6,267 nucleotides of DNA from NCBI GenBank assembly GCA_018400335.1, contig JAGYMT010000121.1, positions 1 to 6,267 on the forward strand. The letters are read 5' to 3'. Numbering within the stretch: the first letter of the stretch is position 1; the number at the start of each line of letters is the position of its first letter. The notes below the pieces were generated by a model. The model was not told the origin of the DNA. It worked only from the letters and a program-made list of their open reading frames with translations, and ran no database searches. Position numbers and translations under genes: made by a program. Origin of the DNA: Kiritimatiellia bacterium. Lineage in GTDB: Bacteria; Verrucomicrobiota; Kiritimatiellia; JAAZAB01. Positions 1 to 6,059 of this stretch are shown here, piece after piece.

Positions 1-28
1 TCGGAAAATTTGATAGCCACAAAACCTG

Positions 29-114
29 TCCCGCAAGGCGGGAAGTCACAAAAAGTCACAAAAAGGGGAAAGAGAAAAGCTTCTTCATTTATCGCCCTTG
101 CGCTTCGCCGCAAG
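29..114. repeat. Short hairpins and 10-bp tandem repeat at the left edge
   Basis: Three small structures lie close together. A hairpin at 29-43 pairs TCCCGC with GCGGGA around an AAG loop. Two adjoining copies of AAGTCACAAA occupy 43-62. A second hairpin at 97-114 pairs CTTGCG with CGCAAG around a 6-base loop. None is followed by a clear T-tract, so they are not obvious rho-independent terminators. The 29-43 hairpin shares TGTCCCGC with a hairpin inside the 193-368 unit, which suggests related intergenic repeat material. The structures are read directly from the sequence; any role is unknown. Confidence 0.55.
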
Positions 115-190
115 AGCATTGGCTATACAGGTATTTCTTGATCTGGAGTTTCGATCCCCAAAAATTGATCAGCAAGCCGGTTTCCCTCAG
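89..190 (-). pseudogene. Possible C-terminal remnant of a GxxExxY-family protein
   Basis: Read on the minus strand from 190, this frame is open for 33 codons to a TAA at 91-89. It begins LRETGLLINFWGSKLQIKKY. That resembles, from memory, the C-terminus of GxxExxY-family proteins, small proteins of about 130 residues that usually end in a segment like TG-x-LGLLINF-G-x-LxIKR. Compared with that pattern, three or four residues seem to be missing between TG and LLINF. The signature motif and the rest of the protein are absent, and the frame has a stop at its upstream end (TAG at 193-191), exactly at the edge of the inverted-repeat unit. It is therefore at best a fragment. It is not a continuation of the glycosyltransferase on the other side of the unit. 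The similarity is recalled, not searched, and the segment is short. Confidence 0.4.
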
Positions 191-843
191 CTATTCTCAT
201 TATGGCTTATGTCCCCTGCCGCCTCGTGCGGCAGGAACGGACGATTGGGGGCAAACGCTTGCGTTTTCCCCCAATCATGTTCACCCGCGACCATGCCAAA
301 GGCTTGGCAGGCGCAAGGCTTGTCCCGCGCAACGCGGGGTCGCGGGGGTCTGACGCCATAATGAGAATTGCTCGCGCCCGGCGCGGGGCGCTCGCGCGCC
401 ACGAGAGCGCCGAGGTAATGTATCCAGCCGCCATTGTAATGATACGCGTCAGGATCGGAGGGATCCTCGATCTCGGGATGGCACACCCCAGCCTCGGGAC
501 GGGCGCGCATCACATCAAGCAGGCGGCCTATGGTCCCGGGTTCGATGACTACGTCATTATCAAGAAGCATGACGTATTCGGAGGACGCCGCTTCGATCAA
601 CGCGTTGCGCGCGGCGGCCGAACCTGCGTTCCGGCCAAGCTCAACGCAGCGGAGCCCGCTCCGCATGCCGTGAAGCCATTCGAGGCTTCCATCCGTTGAG
701 CCGTTATCGGCAACGAGAATCTCCCGGACGGGATGCTTTGAGGTCTGAACTGCCCTTATGGTGTCCGCAAGAACGTCCATTCCGTTGAAGTTGACGATGC
801 CCGCCGACACGTCCCCTGAAATATCCGGTGAATGATTTTCCAT
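187..843 (-). CDS. Family 2 glycosyltransferase, truncated; C-terminal 60 residues not native
   Basis: The first 158 residues are the N-terminal half of a GT-A fold (GT2 family) glycosyltransferase, an enzyme that moves a sugar from a nucleotide-sugar donor to a growing glycan. Visible motifs are the first beta strand SAGIVNFNG (residues 13-21), VADNGSTDGS (44-53), a GRNAG segment (70-74) and the metal/nucleotide-binding DxD-type motif LLDNDV (93-98). The acceptor-binding half, usually another 100 or more residues, is missing. At codon 158-159 (about 368) the frame enters the 193-368 inverted-repeat unit and runs on through its hairpins to a TGA at 187-189, giving a 218-residue chimera. I chose ATG 843 because GGCGGA lies 8 bases upstream; ATG 849 is also possible. 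The longer frame from 960 overlaps the deacetylase and is unlikely. The start sits just after the deacetylase stop at 860, so the two genes were probably co-transcribed. The product is probably inactive. Confidence 0.8.
   Translation of the reverse strand: MENHSPDISGDVSAGIVNFNGMDVLADTIRAVQTSKHPVREILVADNGSTDGSLEWLHGMRSGLRCVELGRNAGSAAARNALIEAASSEYVMLLDNDVVIEPGTIGRLLDVMRARPEAGVCHPEIEDPSDPDAYHYNGGWIHYLGALVARERPAPGASNSHYGVRPPRPRVARDKPCACQAFGMVAGEHDWGKTQAFAPNRPFLPHEAAGDISHNENS
193..206 (+). repeat. Left terminal inverted repeat of the 176-bp unit
   Basis: The 14 bases ATTCTCATTATGGC match the reverse complement of 355-368 perfectly. Similarity continues weakly inward for another dozen bases, with both arms ending in CCCC. 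Confidence 0.75.
243..276. repeat. 34-base near-perfect palindrome
   Basis: GATTGGGGG pairs with CCCCCAATC and AAACGC with GCGTTT, separated by one C/T mismatch and closed by a 2-base TT centre. It is the strongest secondary-structure candidate in the window, whether as a DNA cruciform or as a hairpin in RNA from either strand. It lies near the middle of the 193-368 unit. Confidence 0.8.
355..368 (-). repeat. Right terminal inverted repeat of the 176-bp unit
   Basis: GCCATAATGAGAAT is the exact reverse complement of 193-206. Its outer edge at 368 marks where the glycosyltransferase reading frame stops looking like its family. Confidence 0.75.
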
Positions 844-859
844 TGTCATTTTCCGCCAT

Positions 860-2002
860 TCAATAGATATGTGTTTTATCAGCGCGCCGCCGAAGCTTGT
901 GGAGCGTGATCGCGGCCAGACTCCAGCGTCCCTTGCCCGGCAGCCGGAAAATATAATCATCCTTCAGGCGCGGCACGTCCCAAGGCGCATCGCCCGGCGC
1001 ATTGCTGTTTCGTCCGCCGGCCACGGCGAAACTGCCGCGGTAGCCGGATTCCCTGCTGAGTTCGTCGGCCATGGCGCTCCCCGCGCCCCACGGATAGCAG
1101 AGATACCGCGCCTCGCGCTGGAGACGATCCTCGATTGTCGCGCGCGCCAGTCGCAATCCCTCTGCCACGGCTTCCCTCTGTTCCAGCGCCGTCTCGAATC
1201 GTTCAGCTCCGGCAACCTGTTTCCCTGATTCCATATTCCATATCTTCATCAGTTCGTTCCGCCATCCGCGGCGCTGAAAAAAGGACTCGCCGCCATGCGC
1301 CTTGACGTGGCCGATGCACGCGGACCGCGCTTCCGGACTGTCGAAAAAGCGCGGAAGCCCGGCGAGCCGCGGGGCATACCGGTGGATCGGGGCGCCGGGC
1401 GGCAGCCGGTTCGTGTATCCGTCGCCCGTTCCAATCCATGGTTCATCAAGGCCGAGCGGGTTGGAGAACAATCCCGGCCTGTAGAAGTCGGCCGGCTCCG
1501 CGCCGGTGAACACCCTGTCGTGAAAGGCGGTATGCGACTCGAACGACATTACCCCGCTGTCCGCGATCTCCCGCGCCTCCAGCCACGACATCCAAGGCAC
1601 ATTCGCGGCGGATAGCTCGCGAATGAATGATGACACGAGAAAACCGACCGCGCTGAAACCGTATTTCTTCAGCAGCGGAAACGCCGTGCCGTGCCAGCTC
1701 TTGTGGCCATCATCAAAAGTCAGCAGCACGGAAGGACCTTGAACCGCGAAATCTCCCTTCAAGAACGCCGCGAATTCAGCCATCGTGAGGGTTCTGTAGT
1801 CATTCGCCCGTAAGTACGCAAGCTGAGACTCGAACAGGCGCTCCGACACGTCATGAAACATGAACACTGGAACTTCCTGTCCAAGCGGCGCCGGCTTCGG
1901 CGAGCTCACGAACGACGGGTACTCGCCGCGCGCGAAGCGCGCCGCTTCCAGCGGCGCTTCGCGAATGCCCTTCATAATTTTCCCGACCAATTCATGGATC
2001 AT
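860..2002 (-). CDS. Polysaccharide deacetylase (NodB-type, carbohydrate esterase 4)
   Basis: This gene encodes 380 residues of a metal-dependent NodB-fold deacetylase, which removes N- or O-acetyl groups from polysaccharides or glycan intermediates. Motif 1, TFDDG, is at residues 95-99 and supplies the catalytic base and metal-binding aspartates. Motif 2, SHTAFH, is at 156-161 and carries the two metal-binding histidines. The later YPWG (303-306) matches the aromatic-proline motif of the family. About 140 residues separate motif 2 from YPWG, more than in compact NodB domains, so a substrate-recognition insert is likely. No signal peptide is seen. ATG 2002 is preferred because it falls downstream of the repeat at 2033-2077. 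ATG 1975 is also possible; ATG 2053 has a purine-rich leader but lies within the repeat, and 2191 overlaps the upstream gene. The gene lies between a broken hydrolase and a broken glycosyltransferase and appears intact. The exact substrate cannot be read from the sequence. Confidence 0.88.
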   Translation of the reverse strand: MIHELVGKIMKGIREAPLEAARFARGEYPSFVSSPKPAPLGQEVPVFMFHDVSERLFESQLAYLRANDYRTLTMAEFAAFLKGDFAVQGPSVLLTFDDGHKSWHGTAFPLLKKYGFSAVGFLVSSFIRELSAANVPWMSWLEAREIADSGVMSFESHTAFHDRVFTGAEPADFYRPGLFSNPLGLDEPWIGTGDGYTNRLPPGAPIHRYAPRLAGLPRFFDSPEARSACIGHVKAHGGESFFQRRGWRNELMKIWNMESGKQVAGAERFETALEQREAVAEGLRLARATIEDRLQREARYLCYPWGAGSAMADELSRESGYRGSFAVAGGRNSNAPGDAPWDVPRLKDDYIFRLPGKGRWSLAAITLHKLRRRADKTHIY

Positions 2003-2032
2003 AATTTCGCCGATCCGCTTCGAACTTTTCCA

Positions 2033-2077
2033 ACCAATGGCTTCGCCAACCATCACACCTTCCCTCTCCCGGAGGGA
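2033..2077 (-). repeat. Dispersed intergenic repeat, copy 1
   Basis: ACCAATGGCTTCGCCA at 2033-2048 is identical to 3760-3775. It is followed by a looser C-rich part and a hairpin at 2061-2077 (TCCCTC, loop TCCCG, GAGGGA). This layout resembles widespread REP-like intergenic repeats whose chance translations read P-x-PLS-x-x-ER. On the minus strand the hairpin precedes GGCGAAGCCATTGG, and the deacetylase start follows 31 bases further on. The purine-rich GAGAGGGAAGG stretch places a Shine-Dalgarno-like run before ATG 2053. Confidence 0.65.
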
Positions 2078-2102
2078 TATGGCGATCGGTTGGAGAACAA
2101 TG

Positions 2103-2429
2103 TCATGAGCAAAGAACGCGCACAGGGCCGACCAGCCCCGACGCTTCCATCGCGAAGTAACGCGACGCCGAATCACGCATGGCAAACCCAAGATGGTTGG
2201 TCACCTCGACTCGCAGTATATTTTCACCTCGCTTCAATGCGCCGGTGATCTTAAATAAGTATGGATACGAAAGTCGAACGCCCGCATGCCGATCATTCAA
2301 CCATACCTCAGCCGTCTCACCCACCTCGCCCAGATCAAGATACGCGGAACCAGTGGCGTCAACGTCACACGCAAAAACGGTCTCGTAGCGAATTGTCCCC
2401 GAGAATCCCGGCAGCAGGCCGGGACGCAT
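2103..2429 (-). pseudogene. Detached C-terminal sugar-binding domain of the GH106-like hydrolase
   Basis: This 108-residue frame is a galactose-binding-like jelly-roll domain of the kind found at the C-terminus of GH2-type and GH106-type hydrolases. Diagnostic stretches are FSGTIRYET (residues 9-17), LDLGEVGETAEVWLND (31-46) and a GEN-x-LRVEVTN segment (about 68-77), ending with SGLVGPVRV shortly before the stop. The ATG at 2429 lies inside the end of the upstream catalytic frame and overlaps it by 65 bases in another frame. It has no Shine-Dalgarno of its own that I would trust, and its first seven residues come from the junction hairpin. The simplest reading is that it is the tail of the gene starting at 3744, split off by an internal deletion. 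Translation by reinitiation cannot be excluded. Confidence 0.75.
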
Positions 2430-3744
2430 GAGGAACGTAATAATTGATTCCGCGACACAGCATATGGTCGGCCATCCACTTCATGAGACGCAGACCTTCC
2501 GACCATCCATACGCCCCGAATATCTCGCACATCGCGCGCCCGCGTTTTCGAGGATCGAGATGGGCGCAGGACGCGCCCAGCTTGCCGAGCGCGTAGTGAA
2601 AGAACTCCCCGTCGGCGTGTTCAGGTCCCCACCAGTTGACGGCCTGCCGGTCAAGTCCCGGCCTAAGCTGGCTGAGCACCACGTCTATTCCGCTCATATC
2701 CTGCCCCTGCATCGAACGGAAGAAATGCGCCGCGCTGTCGCCCATCCGCGTATGGGCGTCATTATCTTCGATGATGTGCCCTATGTACTCAACCCCGCGC
2801 GTCCTGCACCAATCTCCTATCCGCGCGCTGAAACACTCGCCGTAAAGGCGGCTGACAAGATTCATATACGCATATCGGATCGGCCAGGTCGAAGGACCGT
2901 TCTCATGCCAGAGTCCCGGCAGGCGCATGGCGGCGTCTTCGCCCAGCTCACGGCTCAGCTCGGCCAGCATTCCGCGCCTCCAAGGCAAGACCATCTTCTT
3001 GCGGCCTATAAGCGCGTCAGCCCAGCCGCCGCCATTGCCGATATTCGGCTCGTCCGAAAAGAAACCGGCGAATGTCTTTCCGAAATCAGGGGCATAACGC
3101 GCATAATGGGGCTCATAGACGGCGTCAATCAAAACCTGGCAGGAATCAGCGTCAATCGGGTTGATGTAGTTCATGTCGCCGCCGCCAGAAGTTGTCCGGA
3201 CAAGAAAAAAAACGCGCCAGAATCCCTCGGGAATATTCCAATGCAGCAATTCGTCGCGGACCATGGCGCCCAGATCGAGCAGTGTTCCGTCAGCTTCGCC
3301 AAGAGCGGAGCGCCGTGAGGCAACCGCCGCGATCAGCATCTCGCCGGGTTCGACCCATGGTTTCACCAGGATCGAAGCGCCTTTCATGGGCCCGGCCAGA
3401 TCAATATGACGCTCAGCTAAGAACATTTTTTTTCTGTCCGGAAATCTGTCGCGAATCCAGCCGTTGGCGAAACCGGTGGGAAAATGGGCGTCATCAAGCA
3501 ACCACACGCGCATTCCGCGCTTTCTTGCCTCGTCCATGATTATATCCATGTCACGCCACCAGGACGGACCGCAGAAATCCGGATGCGGCCTGGACTCGAC
3601 GCAGACAGCTTTGATGTTCGAATCATGAATGCGGCACATCTCTTCCCGCAGCCGCGCCTCATCCTCCCCGTGCTGCCAGAAGAAAGGCAGCATGTAGTTG
3701 CCGTTACGGTTCTCCAGAACATCGTCAATTCTCGAACTTCTCAC
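2365..3744 (-). CDS. GH106-like glycoside hydrolase, catalytic part, truncated by internal deletion
   Basis: The 459-residue product is the catalytic region of a large hydrolase resembling alpha-L-rhamnosidase family GH106 and related unassigned families. Recognisable segments are NYMLPFFWQHGE (16-27), VESRPHPDFCGPSWW (49-63), VWLLDDAHFPTG (80-91), GFFSDEP (227-233, a likely catalytic carboxylate site), CEIFGAYGWSEGL (406-418, with candidate Glu407) and INYYVPHA (433-440). After INYYVPHA, family members normally continue for a few hundred residues before the C-terminal jelly-roll. Here 19 unrelated residues follow, then TGA at 2365, because the next homologous segment is in another frame. No signal peptide is seen, which fits a cytoplasmic enzyme acting on imported oligosaccharides. 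The GTG start at 3744 has AAGGGG 5 bases upstream and gives the expected N-terminus; ATG 3693 would remove part of the conserved motif region. The barrel may fold alone, but loss of the middle domains makes activity doubtful. Family assignment is from recalled motifs. Confidence 0.75.
   Translation of the reverse strand: MRSSRIDDVLENRNGNYMLPFFWQHGEDEARLREEMCRIHDSNIKAVCVESRPHPDFCGPSWWRDMDIIMDEARKRGMRVWLLDDAHFPTGFANGWIRDRFPDRKKMFLAERHIDLAGPMKGASILVKPWVEPGEMLIAAVASRRSALGEADGTLLDLGAMVRDELLHWNIPEGFWRVFFLVRTTSGGGDMNYINPIDADSCQVLIDAVYEPHYARYAPDFGKTFAGFFSDEPNIGNGGGWADALIGRKKMVLPWRRGMLAELSRELGEDAAMRLPGLWHENGPSTWPIRYAYMNLVSRLYGECFSARIGDWCRTRGVEYIGHIIEDNDAHTRMGDSAAHFFRSMQGQDMSGIDVVLSQLRPGLDRQAVNWWGPEHADGEFFHYALGKLGASCAHLDPRKRGRAMCEIFGAYGWSEGLRLMKWMADHMLCRGINYYVPHASRPAAGILGDNSLRDRFCV
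2406..2424. repeat. 7-bp hairpin at the hydrolase deletion junction
   Basis: TCCCGGC pairs perfectly with GCCGGGA around an AGCAG loop. Homology to the catalytic part ends at 2425-2427 (the Ala of INYYVPHA), and homology to the C-terminal domain resumes within or just after this hairpin, in a shifted frame. It may be a small inserted palindrome, a scar of slipped replication between inverted repeats, or a misassembly point. Confidence 0.6.
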
Positions 3745-3759
3745 TTGCGCCCCTTACTT

Positions 3760-3807
3760 ACCAATGGCTTCGCCACCCCTCACCCCCCCCGACCTCTCTC
3801 CCAGAGT
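3760..3807 (-). repeat. Dispersed intergenic repeat, copy 2
   Basis: ACCAATGGCTTCGCCA at 3760-3775 is identical to copy 1. A C-rich tract with eight consecutive Cs (3783-3790) follows, then an imperfect hairpin, CTC-T-CTC / GAG-T-GAG, around 3794-3810. It has the same orientation relative to the downstream minus-strand gene as copy 1, and it ends 15 bases before the hydrolase start. The plus-strand translation contains PRPLSQSE, the typical chance peptide of such repeats. Confidence 0.65.
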
Positions 3808-3955
3808 GAGATGACGGCATGATTGCATAAAACGGATTCACGCATCAAGCTATTCCACAAACAAGATATCAGCGCTTGACATCTTGCGAACAAATCGGCA
3901 ACTTTTCCATCTTATTAACGAAGGATGCTATCACGCGGAACAACCAAAACCAACA

Positions 3956-3961
3956 GCGAGG
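3956..3961 (+). promoter_or_regulatory. Ribosome binding site fixing the GH35/42 start
   Basis: GCGAGG lies 7 bases before ATG 3969. This supports 3969 over the longer open frame that begins with TTG at 3876, which is the TTGACA hexamer itself and would add 31 residues with no family resemblance. Confidence 0.65.
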
Positions 3962-3968
3962 CCCAACG

Positions 3969-6059
3969 ATGCATGATTCAAGAGACATATTCGGCGCAGA
4001 AATCCAGTATTGGCGTTTAGATCCCGGTTACTGGGAAAGGGTTGTCGGGTTGCTGGCCTCCACGGGGCTTCGTTGCGTGACAACCTATGTGCCGTGGGAA
4101 ACGCATTGCGTTGCGCCCGCCGACAAACGCCATCCGGGCGGAAGATTTGATTTCGAGGGACGCTCGGACCCGCGATTGAACCTGATGCGCTATCTTGAGA
4201 TCGTCGAGAAGCACGGCTTATCGCTTAATTTCAGGGCCGGCCCCTTTGAATGCAATGAGATGTATTTCGGAGGATGCCCGGGTTGGGTTGTCACCGGCGA
4301 CGCAAACATGATGGTGTGGGACCATTTAAACCGGACCACCAAGGGCTATGGCGGAAGAAGCAGCCAGCCGTCGTATCTTCACCCGGATTACCTTCGCATG
4401 GTCAGAGGTTATTTCGACGCGGTCGATCCCATCATCATGGCGCACTCGAAGAAGAACGGCGGCTGCGTGACCATGATAAACCTTGACAACGAAGTGAGCT
4501 ACATCGTTCAGGACAGTTTTCTGAACTCCGACTACAATCCGGTCAATCTCCGGGCCGGCGGTTTCTATCATCAGTTCCTGCTTGAGAAATACGCAAAGGC
4601 TGCCAATCTTCCTTACGCCCGCCGCTATTCGTCAATCGAGGATGTCGCGCCGCCTCGTGAAGTTCCCGCCTCTCTGGATGGGGACGCGGCACGGTATCTT
4701 GACTGGGTCGAGTTCAAGGAATGGGCCATGTGCAAGTTCCTGGCCACGCTCCGGGCAATGCACGTGGAGAATGGCGTCAGCGGAATAGACTTCATGACCA
4801 ATCTCAATCCGCATCTTCCCGAGGGCGTGCCGACCCGCATGCCTTCATTCGAGAAGGCGGTCGACGGCCTGGTGGGATACGATTTCTATCGCGGCACTTT
4901 CATGAGTTACAGCGGTTATCACTCAATGGCGAGGGTGCTCAAGCTCATGAACTCCAGCTTGAATTACACATGGTCAGCCGAGTTCATGTCCGGAACATGG
5001 GAAAAAGTCCTGAGCACCAGGGTCAGCGACGATCATATGCGCTTCATGGCGCGCTGCGCGCTTGCGCAGGGTTGCAAGGCCATTTCGTGGTTCATGTTTC
5101 ATGACCGCGATCACTGGGGCGACTGTCCCTGCAGCAACCACGGCCAGCCGCGGCCAAGCCTGGATGTGTTGTCCGAAACGGTGGACATCTGCTTCAACCG
5201 GATCAAGGGCTGGGACAATCTGAAGCCCATGAACGACACCGTTGTTATTTACGACATATCGCAGCATCGCCACACGGCAATCGGCGACTCCATGCCATGC
5301 GCGGACAACACCAATTACACGGGCAAACCCGCAATCGGCGGTGTTGATGCCGGCCTGGCATCCCTGGAATACCAGGGATTGTTCCGACTGGTGGAACTCA
5401 ACGGCATGCAAGCGGCCTCGTGCGACATAGCTCATGACGCAAGCATTTTACGCGAATATTCCCTTGCGTTCATGCCCGGAGGCGGAATGGCTGATGCGCA
5501 AGGGAGCCGGCGCCTCGCCTCTTATGTTCGCTCAGGGGGCACGCTCGTTGTCAGCGGACCATGGCCCGCGAGAGATCCGCGGGGACGCATTTTCAAGTTC
5601 CTGGGCATGAAGACACCGGCGAACAAGAGCGGCTCGGTTCAGAAACTGCCGTTAGGCAAAGGCTGTGTTATTTGGAATCCGGCATGGATCTGCCAGGAAG
5701 CGCCCGAGGTCGAAAAGCTGTCTTCAATAGAATGGGTTGGGAAGATGCTTGCGGCTTACGCGCCGCCGGCTCATGTTCTTATACGTCCGGCCAAGCCTTT
5801 CGTGTGGATGAAAGGCTATGACATCACGGTGGAAAAACGCAACTTCGGCACGGCCGTACTGCAGCGCGGAACCTCCGAGTCCGTTCTTTTCGTCCTGAAT
5901 CATTACCCCGAGGCCGTTGAGTTCGAAGTAATTTTCGGACGGGATAAGGTCAGGCGTCTTGTCAACATATCCACCAATGAAACAATCGAAGTCAAGAGCG
6001 GGCGAGCGCGGGTGGATGTCGACAGGAAGGCGGCCGATATATTCAGGGTTGAGACATAG
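3969..6059 (+). CDS. GH35/GH42-like beta-galactosidase
   Basis: This 696-residue enzyme should hydrolyse terminal beta-galactosides or a related linkage. The first 410 or so residues form a clan GH-A TIM barrel with a GH35-type opening: FGAEIQYWRLDPGYW (8-22), TTYVPWETH (38-46) and FRAGPFECNEMYFGGCPGW (88-106). LDNEVSY (172-178) matches the conserved Asn-Glu of the acid/base loop (candidate Glu175). SAEFMSGTW (336-344) fits the nucleophile strand (candidate Glu338). The remainder looks like GH42 rather than GH35: a class I amidotransferase-like domain starts near 424 (VVIYD) and includes MPGGG and GGTLVVSGPW (about 528-537). A small C-terminal beta domain contains VLFVLNHYPEAVEF (639-652). 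The length also suits GH42. No signal peptide is visible, so it is probably cytoplasmic. It is transcribed away from the other hydrolase and is the one hydrolase here with no sign of damage. Galactose specificity is inferred from the family only. Confidence 0.82.
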   Translation: MHDSRDIFGAEIQYWRLDPGYWERVVGLLASTGLRCVTTYVPWETHCVAPADKRHPGGRFDFEGRSDPRLNLMRYLEIVEKHGLSLNFRAGPFECNEMYFGGCPGWVVTGDANMMVWDHLNRTTKGYGGRSSQPSYLHPDYLRMVRGYFDAVDPIIMAHSKKNGGCVTMINLDNEVSYIVQDSFLNSDYNPVNLRAGGFYHQFLLEKYAKAANLPYARRYSSIEDVAPPREVPASLDGDAARYLDWVEFKEWAMCKFLATLRAMHVENGVSGIDFMTNLNPHLPEGVPTRMPSFEKAVDGLVGYDFYRGTFMSYSGYHSMARVLKLMNSSLNYTWSAEFMSGTWEKVLSTRVSDDHMRFMARCALAQGCKAISWFMFHDRDHWGDCPCSNHGQPRPSLDVLSETVDICFNRIKGWDNLKPMNDTVVIYDISQHRHTAIGDSMPCADNTNYTGKPAIGGVDAGLASLEYQGLFRLVELNGMQAASCDIAHDASILREYSLAFMPGGGMADAQGSRRLASYVRSGGTLVVSGPWPARDPRGRIFKFLGMKTPANKSGSVQKLPLGKGCVIWNPAWICQEAPEVEKLSSIEWVGKMLAAYAPPAHVLIRPAKPFVWMKGYDITVEKRNFGTAVLQRGTSESVLFVLNHYPEAVEFEVIFGRDKVRRLVNISTNETIEVKSGRARVDVDRKAADIFRVET

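Larger units (their letters stand above)
193..368. mobile_element. 176-bp palindrome-rich unit with 14-bp terminal inverted repeats (MITE-like)
   Basis: The unit is bounded by ATTCTCATTATGGC (193-206) and its exact reverse complement (355-368). Inside are five further inverted repeats: 215-235 (8-bp stem), 243-276 (15 paired bases with one mismatch and a 2-base loop), 294-309 (6-bp stem), 324-338 (6-bp stem, CAA loop), and a 9-bp long-range pairing of 284-292 with 338-346 that encloses the 294-309 hairpin and abuts the 324-338 one. No transposase is encoded, so if mobile it would be a non-autonomous element. I see no target-site duplication in the flanks. It separates a glycosyltransferase fragment from an unrelated possible GxxExxY fragment, so it is not a simple clean insertion into one gene. 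Alternatives are a structured RNA, a bidirectional transcription terminator at the operon end, or a recombination scar. Confidence 0.55.
3745..3968. promoter_or_regulatory. Divergent intergenic region with putative promoter
   Basis: This 224-bp region separates the minus-strand hydrolase (start 3744) from the plus-strand GH35/42 gene (start 3969), so it should hold promoters for both. A perfect TTGACA sits at 3876-3881 on the plus strand, but at 17-18 bases spacing the -10 candidates (CAACTT, AACTTT) are poor. An imperfect dyad at 3884-3901 has arms TTGCGA and TCGGCAA, a possible regulator site just downstream of that hexamer. On the minus strand I find no convincing -35/-10 pair. The hydrolase-proximal part is occupied by the repeat at 3760-3807. 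Confidence 0.35.

Noticed and set aside
1..370. CRISPR array suggested by the cluster of repeats at the left edge
   Set aside because: The repeats are palindromes of differing sequence and irregular spacing, with no recurring direct repeat and spacer pattern.
2003..2191. N-terminal extension of the deacetylase
   Set aside because: It would overlap the tail of the hydrolase and be encoded partly by the dispersed repeat; the peptide has no deacetylase resemblance.
2428..3318. Long plus-strand open frame of 296 codons
   Set aside because: It lies entirely opposite the GH106-like gene, whose minus-strand translation carries clear family motifs; the plus-strand product has none. It is an antisense shadow of GC-rich coding sequence.
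3876..3968. Upstream extension of the GH35/42 gene from a TTG codon
   Set aside because: The TTG is part of a promoter-like TTGACA, the added residues do not resemble the family, and ATG 3969 has a well-placed GCGAGG.
4974..5435. Minus-strand open frame of 153 codons
   Set aside because: It is antisense to the GH35/42 gene and shows no recognisable motif.
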